Source of the DNA: UBA1422 sp041859095
GTDB taxonomy: Bacteria > Bacillota > Clostridia > Peptostreptococcales > Anaerovoracaceae
DNA length: 64,000 nt
Reading direction: 5' to 3'
NCBI GenBank assembly: GCA_041859095.1
Contig: JBHEKY010000028.1
Coordinates: forward strand, 1 to 64,000
Shown: positions 54,112 to 63,500 of the stretch, one piece after another
Numbering within the stretch: the stretch's first letter is position 1
How the letters are laid out: every line of letters starts with the position of its first letter
Notes under the pieces: generated by a model
What the model was told of the DNA's origin: nothing
The model's input: the letters and a program-made list of their open reading frames with translations, nothing else
Databases searched by the model: none
Position numbers and translations under genes: made by a program

Positions 54112-55455
54112 ATGTTAAGAGACGCATTACCTAAAGTAACCATGACTTTGCCAGGGCCCAAAGCCCAAGAAGTACTGAAGAGAAGAACTGAGTGCATGCC
54201 CAATGCAATCAGAAGCATTTACCCTTGTGTCATTGCAAGAGGTGAAGGCGCAATGTTTGAAGACGTAGACGGCAACGTGTTGCTGGACTGGGTCGGCGGG
54301 GTTGGTGTATTGAACATCGGCTACAGCCATCCAGTGCTCATTGAAGCGGCCAAAGCGCAAATGGATAAGTATTTCCATGCTATGATGAACATCACCACCC
54401 ACGAACGTTATATCGAGTTTGCTGAAAAAATGAACGAAGTGGTTCCTGTCCGTGGCGACAAGAAAAAAACCATGTTCGTCAACAGCGGCGCAGAAGCTGA
54501 CGAAAACGCAGTAAAAATCGCCAGAAACGTTACCAAAAGACCTAACATCATTGTTTTTACCGGCGCATTCCACGGAAGAACCGTACTGACCATGACAATG
54601 ACAGCCAACAGAAATTATTGCATCGATATGGAACCCTTAGCTGATGGCATCATCAGAGCAGAGTTCCCACAGCTTTATCGGGCACCGGAAGGTATGGACG
54701 AGGCTGCTGCAGTGAAGTATTACATCGAAGGCCTAGAAAAAGCTATTGCCAGCGTTGGTGCAGATACCGTTGCAGGTATCGTGTTTGAACCGGTTCAGGG
54801 TGAAGGTGGATTCATCCCCGCTCCTCTTGATTGGGTCAAAGCCGTGAGAGCTATTTGTGACAAGCATGGCATCATCATGATTGCCGATGAAGTACAAACA
54901 GGCTGGTCACGTTCTGGCAGATTATTTGCTTCCGTATACTACAAAGAAGCCGGTTGCGAGCCCGACATCATGACAACAGCAAAATCCATTGCAGGCGGAC
55001 TGCCTATTTCCGCACTAACAGCAAGCGCTGAACTGATGGACAAGGTCACTCCGGGCACCATCGGTGGAACTTATTGCGGAAACCCAGTAGCCTGTGCCGC
55101 TGGTATGGCTGTATTAGATGTCATGCTGAAGGAAGATTATCCTGCAAAAGCAAGAAAAATCGCAGACGTTTGCATGAAGAGATTTGGCGAATGGGAAGCC
55201 AAATATGAAGTCGTTGGTAATGTCAGAGGAACCGGCGCGATGATGGGTGTTGAATTTGTTACAAGCAAGGCCACCAAAGAACCCAATGCCAAGATTGTTA
55301 CAGACATCGTCAACAAAGCTGTCCAAAAGGGTCTCCTTCTGGAAGCCGCAGGCCCCGGAAACGTCATCCGTTTCCTTTGCCCCCTGTGTGTCACTGATGC
55401 GCAACTGGCTGCCGGCCTGGACATCTTCGAAGAGACACTGAAAGAATGCATGTAA
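54112..55455 (+). CDS. Class III aminotransferase (4-aminobutyrate type)
   Basis: A 447-residue PLP aminotransferase of the GABA / omega-amino acid class. NSGAEADENAVKIAR, FEPVQGEGGFIPAP, IADEVQTGWSRSGR and TTAKSIAGGLPISAL (with the PLP lysine) are all present. Substrates could be GABA, 5-aminovalerate or beta-alanine. Beta-alanine would suit because reductive uracil catabolism in this genome would form it. GGAGG precedes the ATG, 28 bases after the sigma-54 activator gene, with no sigma-54 site visible in the gap. A terminator follows. Confidence 0.9.
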   Translation: MLRDALPKVTMTLPGPKAQEVLKRRTECMPNAIRSIYPCVIARGEGAMFEDVDGNVLLDWVGGVGVLNIGYSHPVLIEAAKAQMDKYFHAMMNITTHERYIEFAEKMNEVVPVRGDKKKTMFVNSGAEADENAVKIARNVTKRPNIIVFTGAFHGRTVLTMTMTANRNYCIDMEPLADGIIRAEFPQLYRAPEGMDEAAAVKYYIEGLEKAIASVGADTVAGIVFEPVQGEGGFIPAPLDWVKAVRAICDKHGIIMIADEVQTGWSRSGRLFASVYYKEAGCEPDIMTTAKSIAGGLPISALTASAELMDKVTPGTIGGTYCGNPVACAAGMAVLDVMLKEDYPAKARKIADVCMKRFGEWEAKYEVVGNVRGTGAMMGVEFVTSKATKEPNAKIVTDIVNKAVQKGLLLEAAGPGNVIRFLCPLCVTDAQLAAGLDIFEETLKECM

Positions 55456-55492
55456 TCTAATTGCTGCATATGTAACCAACAAAACAAAAGAG

Positions 55493-55518
55493 CTCCCCGC
55501 TATTTGCGGGGAGTTTTT
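55493..55518 (+). terminator. Terminator after the aminotransferase gene
   Basis: CTCCCCGC, loop TATTT, GCGGGGAG, then TTTTT. Confidence 0.88.
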
Positions 55519-55541
55519 CCTTTTTGCAAACGCATTAAAAG

Positions 55542-55550
55542 TGCTATAAT
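55542..55550 (+). promoter_or_regulatory. Extended -10 promoter for homoserine dehydrogenase
   Basis: TGC-TATAAT is a consensus -10 with TG extension, about 78 bases upstream of the ATG. TTTTGC at 17 bases is a poor -35. Confidence 0.5.
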
Positions 55551-55627
55551 AAAACCAATTAAATTAATCTGATATCAGAAGAACGAAAGATAAACCCTTA
55601 CACATAGGGAAGGAGCAATCAGGAACA

Positions 55628-56611
55628 ATGAGGAAAACACTCAAGTTGGCCATGCTGGGATACGGCAATGCGGGCAAGGCCTTTAAAAGCTTATTGGAAG
55701 AAAAAGCGGATGCATTGGCGGAGGCTTATAATACATCCTTTGAATTTGTATCCATCGTCACCAGATCCAAAGGAGACATTTTAGGTTCCTCCACAGATAC
55801 CGCTATGGAGGTGGCAGTCAATGGGGACTATGATGTTCTAATTGAGCTGACGCCACTGAACATTATGACCGGGGAACCGGCCATTAGCCATATCGAAGCC
55901 GCCCTATCCCGAGGCAAAGATGTCATAACAGCCAACAAAGGTCCCATCGCCCATGCTTATAAACGCTTAACTGATTTGGCGAGACGAAACGATTGTGCTT
56001 TTTTCTATGAAACCACAGTCATGGATGGTACGCCGGTGTTCAACCTGGTCCACGACACCTTGAAGTTTTGCACTGTGACGGAAGTGGGTGGCATTCTCAA
56101 CAGTACCACCAACTTCATTCTAGAGGAGATGGAAAAAGGCATTCCCATCAATCAAATCATGGAAAAGGTAAGAGAATTGGGATTTGTGGAAGCGGATCCT
56201 CTCATGGATATTGAAGGATATGACTCCGCCGGAAAACTCACCGCCCTGTTAAATGTTTTAATGAATGCAGATATGACACCAGATCAAATTAATCGGAAAG
56301 GCATCGAATGGCTTACCTATCAAGACATCAAAGATGCTTCAGCAAAAGGCTTCAAATTTAAACTGGTTTGTAAGGGTTGGCGGGAGAATGGCAGGGTGTA
56401 TGGACGTGTGGCACCGGAGATGCTTCCCACAAACCACATCTATGCAACGGTCAACAGTACATCTTCTATATTATCCATTACCACAGATTTGATGGGCAAA
56501 TTAACCATCATCGAAGAAGAACCTGAAATCCTCCAGACCGCCTACGGAATTTTCAGCGATTTAGTTAGGATTGTGGAGAAGGACGGGCATGGGGTCTTCG
56601 AGGGCGAATAA
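55628..56611 (+). CDS. hom: Homoserine dehydrogenase, short form
   Basis: Homoserine dehydrogenase reduces aspartate semialdehyde to homoserine. The 327-residue protein has the Rossmann motif LGYGNAGKAF, ANKGPIAHAY with the conserved lysine, and the family signature GILNSTTNFILEEM followed by GFVEADPLMDIEGYDSAGKL. It lacks the C-terminal ACT domain, so it is probably not subject to threonine inhibition by that route. GGAGC with AAGGAGC lies before the ATG. It stands alone between terminators, away from lysC at 11177. Confidence 0.92.
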   Translation: MRKTLKLAMLGYGNAGKAFKSLLEEKADALAEAYNTSFEFVSIVTRSKGDILGSSTDTAMEVAVNGDYDVLIELTPLNIMTGEPAISHIEAALSRGKDVITANKGPIAHAYKRLTDLARRNDCAFFYETTVMDGTPVFNLVHDTLKFCTVTEVGGILNSTTNFILEEMEKGIPINQIMEKVRELGFVEADPLMDIEGYDSAGKLTALLNVLMNADMTPDQINRKGIEWLTYQDIKDASAKGFKFKLVCKGWRENGRVYGRVAPEMLPTNHIYATVNSTSSILSITTDLMGKLTIIEEEPEILQTAYGIFSDLVRIVEKDGHGVFEGE

Positions 56612-56618
56612 TAAACAC

Positions 56619-56648
56619 AAAAGTCGTAGCATTGCTACGACTTTTTGA
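56619..56648. terminator. Bidirectional terminator between hom and the ribbon-helix-helix gene
   Basis: AAAAGTCGTAGC, loop ATT, GCTACGACTTTT: a 12-base-pair stem with T-runs on both strands, serving convergent transcripts. Confidence 0.88.
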
Positions 56649-56677
56649 TTGGTATGGGCGAAAACTACTTGTATGGG

Positions 56678-56866
56678 TTATTCACTATCCTTGACTTTGC
56701 GACTCTTGCCATACTTCTTCTTCACGGCCTCCGAGAGCATATACTCGATTTGGCCGTTGACCGAGCGAAATTCTTCCTCGGACCACTGGTTAATTTTTTC
56801 CCATAGATCCGGGGATAGTCGAAGCAGAAGCTGCTTTTTGTCGCGGGTTTCGGCCTTTTCACTCAT
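56678..56866 (-). CDS. Small ribbon-helix-helix (Arc-type) DNA-binding protein
   Basis: A 62-residue basic protein. The pattern KQLLLRLSPDLWEKINQWSE (a beta strand then first helix) and SVNGQIEYMLSEAV (second helix) fits the Arc/MetJ ribbon-helix-helix fold. It starts ten bases after the SPFH gene stop, so it is on the same leftward transcript. An inverted repeat over the promoter of that transcript (57886-57908) is a plausible target for self-control. No toxin gene is nearby. Confidence 0.8.
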   Translation of the reverse strand: MSEKAETRDKKQLLLRLSPDLWEKINQWSEEEFRSVNGQIEYMLSEAVKKKYGKSRKVKDSE

Positions 56867-56876
56867 AATAGATCAC

Positions 56877-57857
56877 CTAATAGATGCTGCCACTGTTGAC
56901 GATGGGCTGTGCGTCCCTGTTGCCGCAAAGCACAACCAACAGATTGGACACCATGGCAGCCTTTCTTTCATCGTCCAGCTCAACAGTTTTGTTGTCTGCC
57001 AATTTTTTGAGAGCCATTTCCACCATGCCCACTGCCCCTTCCACAATTTTTTGTCGGGCTGCAATGATGGCGGTTGCTTGCTGACGTTGCAACATGGCTG
57101 CTGCGATTTCAGGCGCATAAGCCAGATGCGTAATCTTTGACTCCATGATTTCGATTCCGGCCATGTCGGCACGGGACTGAAGAATCTTTTGCAATTCTTC
57201 TGCCACTTCCTGAGAACTGCCACGAAGTGATTTTTCATCGCCGTGCTCGGAAATGTCATATGGGTACTGCCTGGCAATTTCACGAATGGATGCATCACAT
57301 TGGATGGATATATAAGTTTTATAGTTATCCACATCAAAGGCCGCCTTCGTGGGGTTAACGACCCGCCAAATCACGACCACACCGATTTCGATAGGATTAC
57401 CATCGCTGTCATTGACCTTTTGCTTTTCGTTGTTTAGCGTTGTAGCCTTAAGTGATATTTTCTTGCTAACCGTTGGCTTGCTTTCGGAACCGGTCTTTTT
57501 CTTGTCGCTGGTTTCCAACATGGCAAGTGCCATGGGCTGCGTTGTAGGATTCATGGAAACAGAGAAGGGGTTGATCCAATAAAATCCCGGGGCTGTCAGG
57601 GTGCCGGAATAGTTACCGAAGACTGTATAGACTGCAGCCTCGTTGGGATGGATTACTTTGAATCCGGCGAAAAGGAACGGAACAATGCCCCATCCGAAGA
57701 TGCCTCCAAATAGCGCAAACGGAAGGCTGAAGTTGGTTACGCCCACAAAGAAAAAGGTGATGAGTAAAACTTCAAGGATGAGGATTGCAAATAGCATAAA
57801 GAACCCATTGATTCCCTTAAGCTCTTTATGGGTCACCTTGCTGGTGTATTCGATCAT
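56877..57857 (-). CDS. SPFH/band 7 domain membrane protein
   Basis: A 326-residue stomatin-like protein. Two membrane segments lie in the first 70 residues, and the SPFH domain covers about 75-260 (VIHPNEAAVYTVFGNYSGT, then GVVVIWRVVNPTKAAFDVDNY). The end is a helical stalk with many Ala and Gln residues (AAMLQRQQATAIIAARQKIVEGA). SPFH proteins form membrane rings and scaffold microdomains. The ATG at 57857 follows AAAGGAGG; the frame runs further upstream without support. It is paired with a ribbon-helix-helix gene. Confidence 0.9.
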   Translation of the reverse strand: MIEYTSKVTHKELKGINGFFMLFAILILEVLLITFFFVGVTNFSLPFALFGGIFGWGIVPFLFAGFKVIHPNEAAVYTVFGNYSGTLTAPGFYWINPFSVSMNPTTQPMALAMLETSDKKKTGSESKPTVSKKISLKATTLNNEKQKVNDSDGNPIEIGVVVIWRVVNPTKAAFDVDNYKTYISIQCDASIREIARQYPYDISEHGDEKSLRGSSQEVAEELQKILQSRADMAGIEIMESKITHLAYAPEIAAAMLQRQQATAIIAARQKIVEGAVGMVEMALKKLADNKTVELDDERKAAMVSNLLVVLCGNRDAQPIVNSGSIY

Positions 57858-57885
57858 TTCATATACCTCCTTTAACATATGTATT

Positions 57886-57908
57886 AATGATATCATAATA
57901 ATATCATT
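57886..57908. promoter_or_regulatory. Inverted repeat over the SPFH promoter, candidate operator
   Basis: AATGATAT and ATATCATT are perfect eight-base arms seven bases apart, and TGATATCA at 57888 is itself a palindrome. The repeat overlaps the -10 of the leftward promoter, where a bound ribbon-helix-helix dimer would block transcription. Confidence 0.5.
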
Positions 57909-57925
57909 ATAATACCAGTTGTCAA
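57898..57925 (-). promoter_or_regulatory. Promoter for the SPFH operon
   Basis: On the minus strand TTGACA and TATTAT are 16 bases apart, about 40 bases upstream of the ATG at 57857. Confidence 0.65.
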
Positions 57926-58051
57926 GCCTTTTTTCACAACAATGAGAATCCACAAATAGCCTAAAAAGTAATCTGAATATTCACGCTTTACAGAGGATTC
58001 AAACAGCCGTAAGCGTTAAAAAACAGACATTTCTAACATAAATACTTTCCA

Positions 58052-58080
58052 TTTACACATCCGAAAAAATCTGATACAAT
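58052..58080 (+). promoter_or_regulatory. Promoter for the formate dehydrogenase operon
   Basis: TTTACA, 17 bases, TACAAT, giving a leader of about 160 bases before the ATG at 58247. Confidence 0.65.
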
Positions 58081-58161
58081 TACCAATGTCAGAATCGTTT
58101 TTGCGTATAATTCAACTATATTTTTTCAAACAATTGACAGAACGTACTTTTGGCAAATATC

Positions 58162-58214
58162 CGTCTCGATATTCAGACGAAGCTTTTTTACGGAGCGGGG
58201 AAACCCCGTTACCG
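58162..58214 (+). promoter_or_regulatory. Leader with two hairpins before the NuoE-like gene
   Basis: CGTCT and AGACG pair around an eight-base loop and are followed by AAGCTTTTTT, a weak terminator-like unit. Next, CGG-AG-CGGGG, loop AAA, CCCCG-TTA-CCG form a second hairpin just before the ribosome site. The pair could work as an attenuator, but no known riboswitch core (including the molybdenum cofactor type) is recognised. Confidence 0.33.
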
Positions 58215-58246
58215 TTGTATAAGAGTATAACAGGAGGAAGAAAAGC

Positions 58247-58765
58247 ATGACATGTAATGCAGCTGAATGCAATTGTGGTTGCAATCAGAACCCTTACAGC
58301 GAACTGGAACCCGTATTGGAGAAATACGGCAAAGTTAAGGGCAGCCTGATCACCATTTTGCAAAAAACCCAGGACATCTATGGATACATTCCGGTAGATG
58401 CCGTCAATTACATTGCTGAACGCATCAAAGTAAAGCCCGCCAAAATCTATGGAGTAGTCACCTTCTATGCACAATTCAGAATGGAGCCCATCGGCAAAAA
58501 TCTGATTTTGCTCTGCAAAGGGACTGCCTGTCATGTAAACGGGGCAGACATTATTGAAGAAGCCATCAGCGAACACTTGAATATTGGCGATGGTGAAACC
58601 ACAGAAGATGGCATTTTCACATTGAACAACGTGGCTTGTCTTGGCTGCTGCAGCTTAGCACCAGTGATGATGATTCAAGGTGAAGATGGCGTAGAGACTT
58701 TTGGAAATCTAACCAAAGACAGCACCAAAAAAATATTAGCCGAAATCCAAAAGAGAGAGGCGTAG
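58247..58765 (+). CDS. NuoE-like [2Fe-2S] subunit
   Basis: A 172-residue thioredoxin-like iron-sulfur protein of the NuoE / HydC family. The four cluster cysteines are in LLCKGTACHVNGA and NVACLGCCSLAP, and the helical N-terminus has IPVDAVNYIAERI. An N-terminal Cys-rich stretch (NAAECNCGCNQ) is unusual. It carries electrons between the FMN subunit and the catalytic subunit. AGGAGG lies about eight bases before the ATG. It is 11 bases before the NuoF-like gene. Confidence 0.93.
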   Translation: MTCNAAECNCGCNQNPYSELEPVLEKYGKVKGSLITILQKTQDIYGYIPVDAVNYIAERIKVKPAKIYGVVTFYAQFRMEPIGKNLILLCKGTACHVNGADIIEEAISEHLNIGDGETTEDGIFTLNNVACLGCCSLAPVMMIQGEDGVETFGNLTKDSTKKILAEIQKREA

Positions 58766-58776
58766 GAGGAACAGAG

Positions 58777-60531
58777 ATGAAAGTTGTGATTGGACAAGGC
58801 AGCTGTGGAATCGCTTCCGGCGCAAAAAAAACCTCGGATGCTTTTGAAAAGCTTATTGCTGACAAAGGTATTTCCGGTGTCAAAGTTGACGTGACCGGTT
58901 GTATCGGCACCTGCTATCTGGAACCTATTGTTGACATCTATGATGACAATGACAAATTGGCAGCCAGATATGTAAATGTATACGAAAATATGGCAGAAGG
59001 CATTGTTGATAAGCACCTAGTCGGTGGCAAAGCTGACGAGGCAAATTTAATCAGCGATGAGGATGCACAGTTTATTGCGGGTCAGACACGTATCGTTCTT
59101 CGGAACTGTGGTGTGATCAATCCGGAAGTAATTGATGAATATATTGCTACCCGCGGTTATGAAGCCACAAAAAAAGTATTAGGTAATATGACCCCGGAAC
59201 AAGTCATTGAAGAAATCAAAGTCTCCGGACTAAGAGGTCGTGGCGGTGCTGGCTTTCCTACTTGGTTTAAATGGAATGCAGCAGCTCAAAACCCCGGTGA
59301 CGAAAAATACATGGTATGTAATGCTGACGAAGGAGACCCCGGCGCGTTCATGGACCGTGCAGTCATGGAGGGAGATCCTCATTCCGTCATTGAAGGCATG
59401 CTGATTGGTGGTTATGCCATCGGCGCTAACGAAGGCATCATCTATGTGCGTGCGGAATACCCTCTGGCAATTACTCGTTTGGAGATTGCTATGGCGCAAG
59501 CCAGAGAAAAAGGACTTCTCGGAAAAAACATTTTGGGATCCGGATTTGACTTTGATATCCGAATCAAAGCAGGTGCTGGTGCTTTTGTATGCGGTGAAGA
59601 AACCGCGCTCATTGCATCCCTGGAAGGGGAACGAGGCATGCCCAGACTGAAGCCACCTTTCCCTGCACAGAAGGGATACTGGCAAGCGCCCACCAACATC
59701 AACAATGTTGAAACATTTGGCAACGTTTCTTGGATTATGGTCAATGGTGGCGCAGCATTTGCAGCCATCGGCACCGAAAAGAGCAAGGGCACCAAAGTAT
59801 TTGCCCTGGCCGGTAAAATCAAAAAAGGCGGCCTTGTTGAAGTACCCATGGGTACACCACTGAAGCAAATCATATTTGATATCGGCGGTGGCATCAAAAA
59901 CAACAAACAATTCAAGGCTGTTCAAATGGGTGGACCATCCGGCGGATGTATCCCCATGGAATTGATTGATACCTTAGTTGACTATGAAGAAATCAACAAG
60001 ACCGGGGCGATTGTCGGATCCGGCGGTATGATTGTTATGGATGAAGATACTTGCATGGTGGATATGGCCAGATATTTCCTGGACTTTACAGCCAAGGAAT
60101 CCTGCGGAAAATGCACCTATTGCAGAATCGGTACCAAGAGAATGCTAGAAATCCTTGAACGTATTACAGCAGGCGAAAGCAAAAAAGGCGACATGGAGCT
60201 TTTGGCTGAGCTGGCACTCAAAATCAAAGATGGTTCCATGTGCGGACTGGGGCAAACAGCACCCAACCCGGTACTGACCACCATTAAATACTTTAACAAC
60301 GAGTATGTAGACCATATCGATAACCACAAATGTACAGCTCGTTCCTGCAAACCGCTTTTGACTTTCACCATTACCGATGCATGCACAGGTTGCACCCTTT
60401 GCGCCAGAAAATGCCCGGTGAACTGTATCGCAGGCAAAGTCAAAGAAAAGCATGTCATTGATCAGACTGCCTGCATCAAGTGCGGCAAGTGTGAAGAGTC
60501 ATGCAAGTTCAATGCTGTATTAAGAGTGTAA
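58777..60531 (+). CDS. NuoF-like NAD(P)H-binding flavoprotein subunit
   Basis: A 584-residue diaphorase subunit like HydB or the NuoF of soluble complexes. An N-terminal thioredoxin-like [2Fe-2S] domain (Cys10, 42, 46) is followed by the FMN and NAD site with GLRGRGGAGFPTWFKW and CNADEGDPGAFMDR, the [4Fe-4S] motif ESCGKCTYCRIGT, and a C-terminal pair of ferredoxin motifs (CTGCTLCARKCPVNC and CIKCGKCEESC). This is the layout found in electron-bifurcating hydrogenases and in NAD-linked formate dehydrogenases. GTAGGAGG lies before the ATG. The third subunit follows 11 bases on. Confidence 0.94.
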   Translation: MKVVIGQGSCGIASGAKKTSDAFEKLIADKGISGVKVDVTGCIGTCYLEPIVDIYDDNDKLAARYVNVYENMAEGIVDKHLVGGKADEANLISDEDAQFIAGQTRIVLRNCGVINPEVIDEYIATRGYEATKKVLGNMTPEQVIEEIKVSGLRGRGGAGFPTWFKWNAAAQNPGDEKYMVCNADEGDPGAFMDRAVMEGDPHSVIEGMLIGGYAIGANEGIIYVRAEYPLAITRLEIAMAQAREKGLLGKNILGSGFDFDIRIKAGAGAFVCGEETALIASLEGERGMPRLKPPFPAQKGYWQAPTNINNVETFGNVSWIMVNGGAAFAAIGTEKSKGTKVFALAGKIKKGGLVEVPMGTPLKQIIFDIGGGIKNNKQFKAVQMGGPSGGCIPMELIDTLVDYEEINKTGAIVGSGGMIVMDEDTCMVDMARYFLDFTAKESCGKCTYCRIGTKRMLEILERITAGESKKGDMELLAELALKIKDGSMCGLGQTAPNPVLTTIKYFNNEYVDHIDNHKCTARSCKPLLTFTITDACTGCTLCARKCPVNCIAGKVKEKHVIDQTACIKCGKCEESCKFNAVLRV

Positions 60532-60542
60532 GGAGAGAAACA

Positions 60543-63500
60543 ATGGACAAAATCAGAATAGTGATAGATGGAAAGGAATGTTTTGGATTACCAAAACAAA
60601 CCGTCCTGGCCGTCGCTCAGGAAAATGACATTTTCATTCCGACTCTCTGCTTCGATGAAAGAGTGGCCATTTACGGATCCTGTGGCATCTGCGTAGTAGA
60701 AATGGCGAACAACCCAAAGCTGGTTAAAGCCTGCGCTACCGAAATTGCTCCCAACATGGAAATCACCACCAATTCAGAACGAATTGCAGAGTCTCGAAAA
60801 ACCAATATGGAACTTTTGATGACCAATCACACAGGCGACTGCAAAGCCCCCTGTACCCTCAACTGCCCTGCAGGCACAGATTGCCAGGGATATGTTGGGT
60901 TGATTGCCAATGGACAACATCAAGAAGCCCTGATGCTAATCAAAGACAAAATTCCTCTACCCGGCGCACTGGGAAGAGTATGCCCCCACCCTTGCGAAAC
61001 CAAATGCAGACGTGGTCTGATTGAAGAGCCCATCGGCATTATGGATCTGAAGAGAGTTGCAGCTGATTTTGATGCGGCGGATCCCTGGCTTCCGGAATGC
61101 GAACCCGACACCGGCAAAAAAGTTGCCATCATCGGTGCAGGCCCCATGGGTATTTCTACCGCTTATTTCCTGAGACAGAAGGGACACGCAGTCACCGTCT
61201 ACGAGCAGATGCCGTATGGTGGCGGAATGCTTCGCTATGGTATCCCCCAATACCGTCTTCCCAAGGAAGAAGTTCTGGACAAAGAAATCCAGACCATCGC
61301 ACGTCTGGGTGTTGACATCAAATTCAACACAAAGGTTGGCCGCGACATTTCCTTCGACGAAATTAAAAAGAGTAGCGACGTGGTCCTGGTAGCCATCGGC
61401 GCATGGATTTCCACCGGAACCGGTTGCAAAGGAGAAGATGCAGAAGGTGTTATTGGCGGTATTGACTTCCTACAAGAAGTCATTGGCAAGAACGCACCGG
61501 ATGTCAAAGGCAAGAATGTAGCCATCGTTGGCGGCGGAAACACTGCCATGGACTGCTGCAGAACCGCGCTTCGTCTTGGTGCTGCCAAAGTCTACAACAT
61601 TTACAGAAGAACCAAAAAAGAAATGCCAGCTGATGAAATTGAAATCATTGAAGGCGAAGAAGAAGGCGTTATCTTCAAGAATCTGACCAACCCCATTGAA
61701 ATCCTCACAGACGAGAAGGGTCATGCAAAAGAAATTTTGCTTCAGATTATGGAGTTGGGCGAACCCGATGCTTCCGGCAGAAGAGCTCCAGTGGCCGTTC
61801 CCGGCAAAACCGAAACATTACCGGTTGACATGGTGCTTTTAGCCATCGGACAGGCGGTTGAAGAATCCAGCATCGACGCAGCAGTTGCCAGAACCAAAAA
61901 GAAAGGCATCGCATACGATCCGGATACCTTTATGACAAGCATGGAAGGCGTATTCGCCGGTGGCGACTGCGGAAACGACAAGATTTCCATCGCCATCGAA
62001 GCCATTGCCGATGCCAACAAGGCGGCAGTGGTGATGGATGCTTACCTTCGTGGAGAAAAAATTAAATACGAGATCCCTTATGTGGACGTGGATGAAAGCA
62101 TCAACGAATATACCTTTGAAGACAGAGAAAAAATGTTCAAGGCAGCTATGCCTCATCTGAATGCCAACGAAAGAAAGGGCAACTTCAAAGAAATCGTTCA
62201 TGGATTTGACGAAGCCACAGCTATGGAAGAAGCCAAAAGATGTCTGGAATGCGGTTGCGGAAGCTTCTTTGAATGCAAACTCATTGAGTACACCAACCTA
62301 TTTGGCGCGGCAGGCAATGCACGTCTGGGTGGCGAAAAGAACGTCAACCTAATCAGAAATCCCGAATTCCAGGAGATGGAATGCGAAGATGACCATCCAT
62401 ATGTCATTCGTGACATCAAGAAGTGCATCAACTGCGAACTATGCGTCCGTATGTGTCACGAAGTCATCGGCGTCACTGCCTTGGGCCTTGTTAACAGAGG
62501 ATTCAATGCCGTGGTCAAACCTGCACTGGAAGGCAAACTGGAAGACGCCGGCTGTATCTCTTGCGGTAACTGTATCAGCGTGTGCCCCACCGGTGCATTG
62601 CAGGCGAAAGTGACCCAGCGCAAGTCGGTTCCGGTTAAAAAAGACAAAGTTACCACAACCTGCCCGTACTGCGGCGTAGGTTGCCAGATTGACCTTCAGG
62701 TTAAGGGCAACAAAGTCGTTGGCATCATGCCAGCCTTTGGTGCTTCCAATGAAGGGATCCTTTGCGTCAAAGGCAAGTTCGCCTATGACTTCATCGATCA
62801 TCCCGACCGATTGACCACACCGTTGATTCGAAAAGGGAACAACCTGGTTCCGGCAACGTGGGACGAAGCATTAAACCTGATTGCCGATACCATGAAAAAA
62901 ATGAAGGCAGAATCCGGTGCAGACGCTTTGGCGGGACTGGCAAGTGCCAGAGTCACCAATGAAGAAAACTATCTGTTCCAAAAATTGTTCCGTGCCGGCA
63001 TTGGCACAAACAATGTGGATCATTGCGCACGTTTGTGCCACAGCTCCACCGTTACCGGCCTGGCTACCACATTGGGTGCAGCTGCCATGACCAACTCCAT
63101 CATGGAAGTCATGGATGCCGATGCCATTCTGATTACCGGCTCCAACACAGCAGAAGGACATCCTGTCATTGCTGCTCGAATCGGACAAGCCGTCAGAAAA
63201 GGTGCACAACTTATTGTCATCGATCCCAGAAGAGTTCCCCTGGCAAAAGACGCTGCAGTCTTCCTGCAAGTCAAGCCGGGCACCAACGTTGCCGCCCTCA
63301 ACGGAATGATGAATGTCATTTTAGAAGAGGGACTGGCTGACGATGCGTACATTGCAGCGAGAACCGAGGGCTTTGATGAGTTGAAAGCGTTCCTCAAAGA
63401 TTACACACCTGATAAGGCTGCAGCCATCTGCGGCGTCGATGCAGAAGATATCCGCAAAGCTGCTAGAATCTATGCAACGGCTGCCAAAGCCCCAATTTAC

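Larger units (their letters stand above)
57858..58246. other. Divergent gap between the SPFH gene and the NuoE-like gene
   Basis: This 389-bp gap holds the leftward SPFH promoter with its palindrome, the rightward promoter at 58052 and a leader of about 165 bases containing two hairpins. No gene is convincing in it. Confidence 0.6.

Noticed and set aside
56884..57140. Rightward open frames opposite the SPFH gene
   Set aside because: They mirror the leftward SPFH coding sequence, which has clear domains, ribosome site and promoter.
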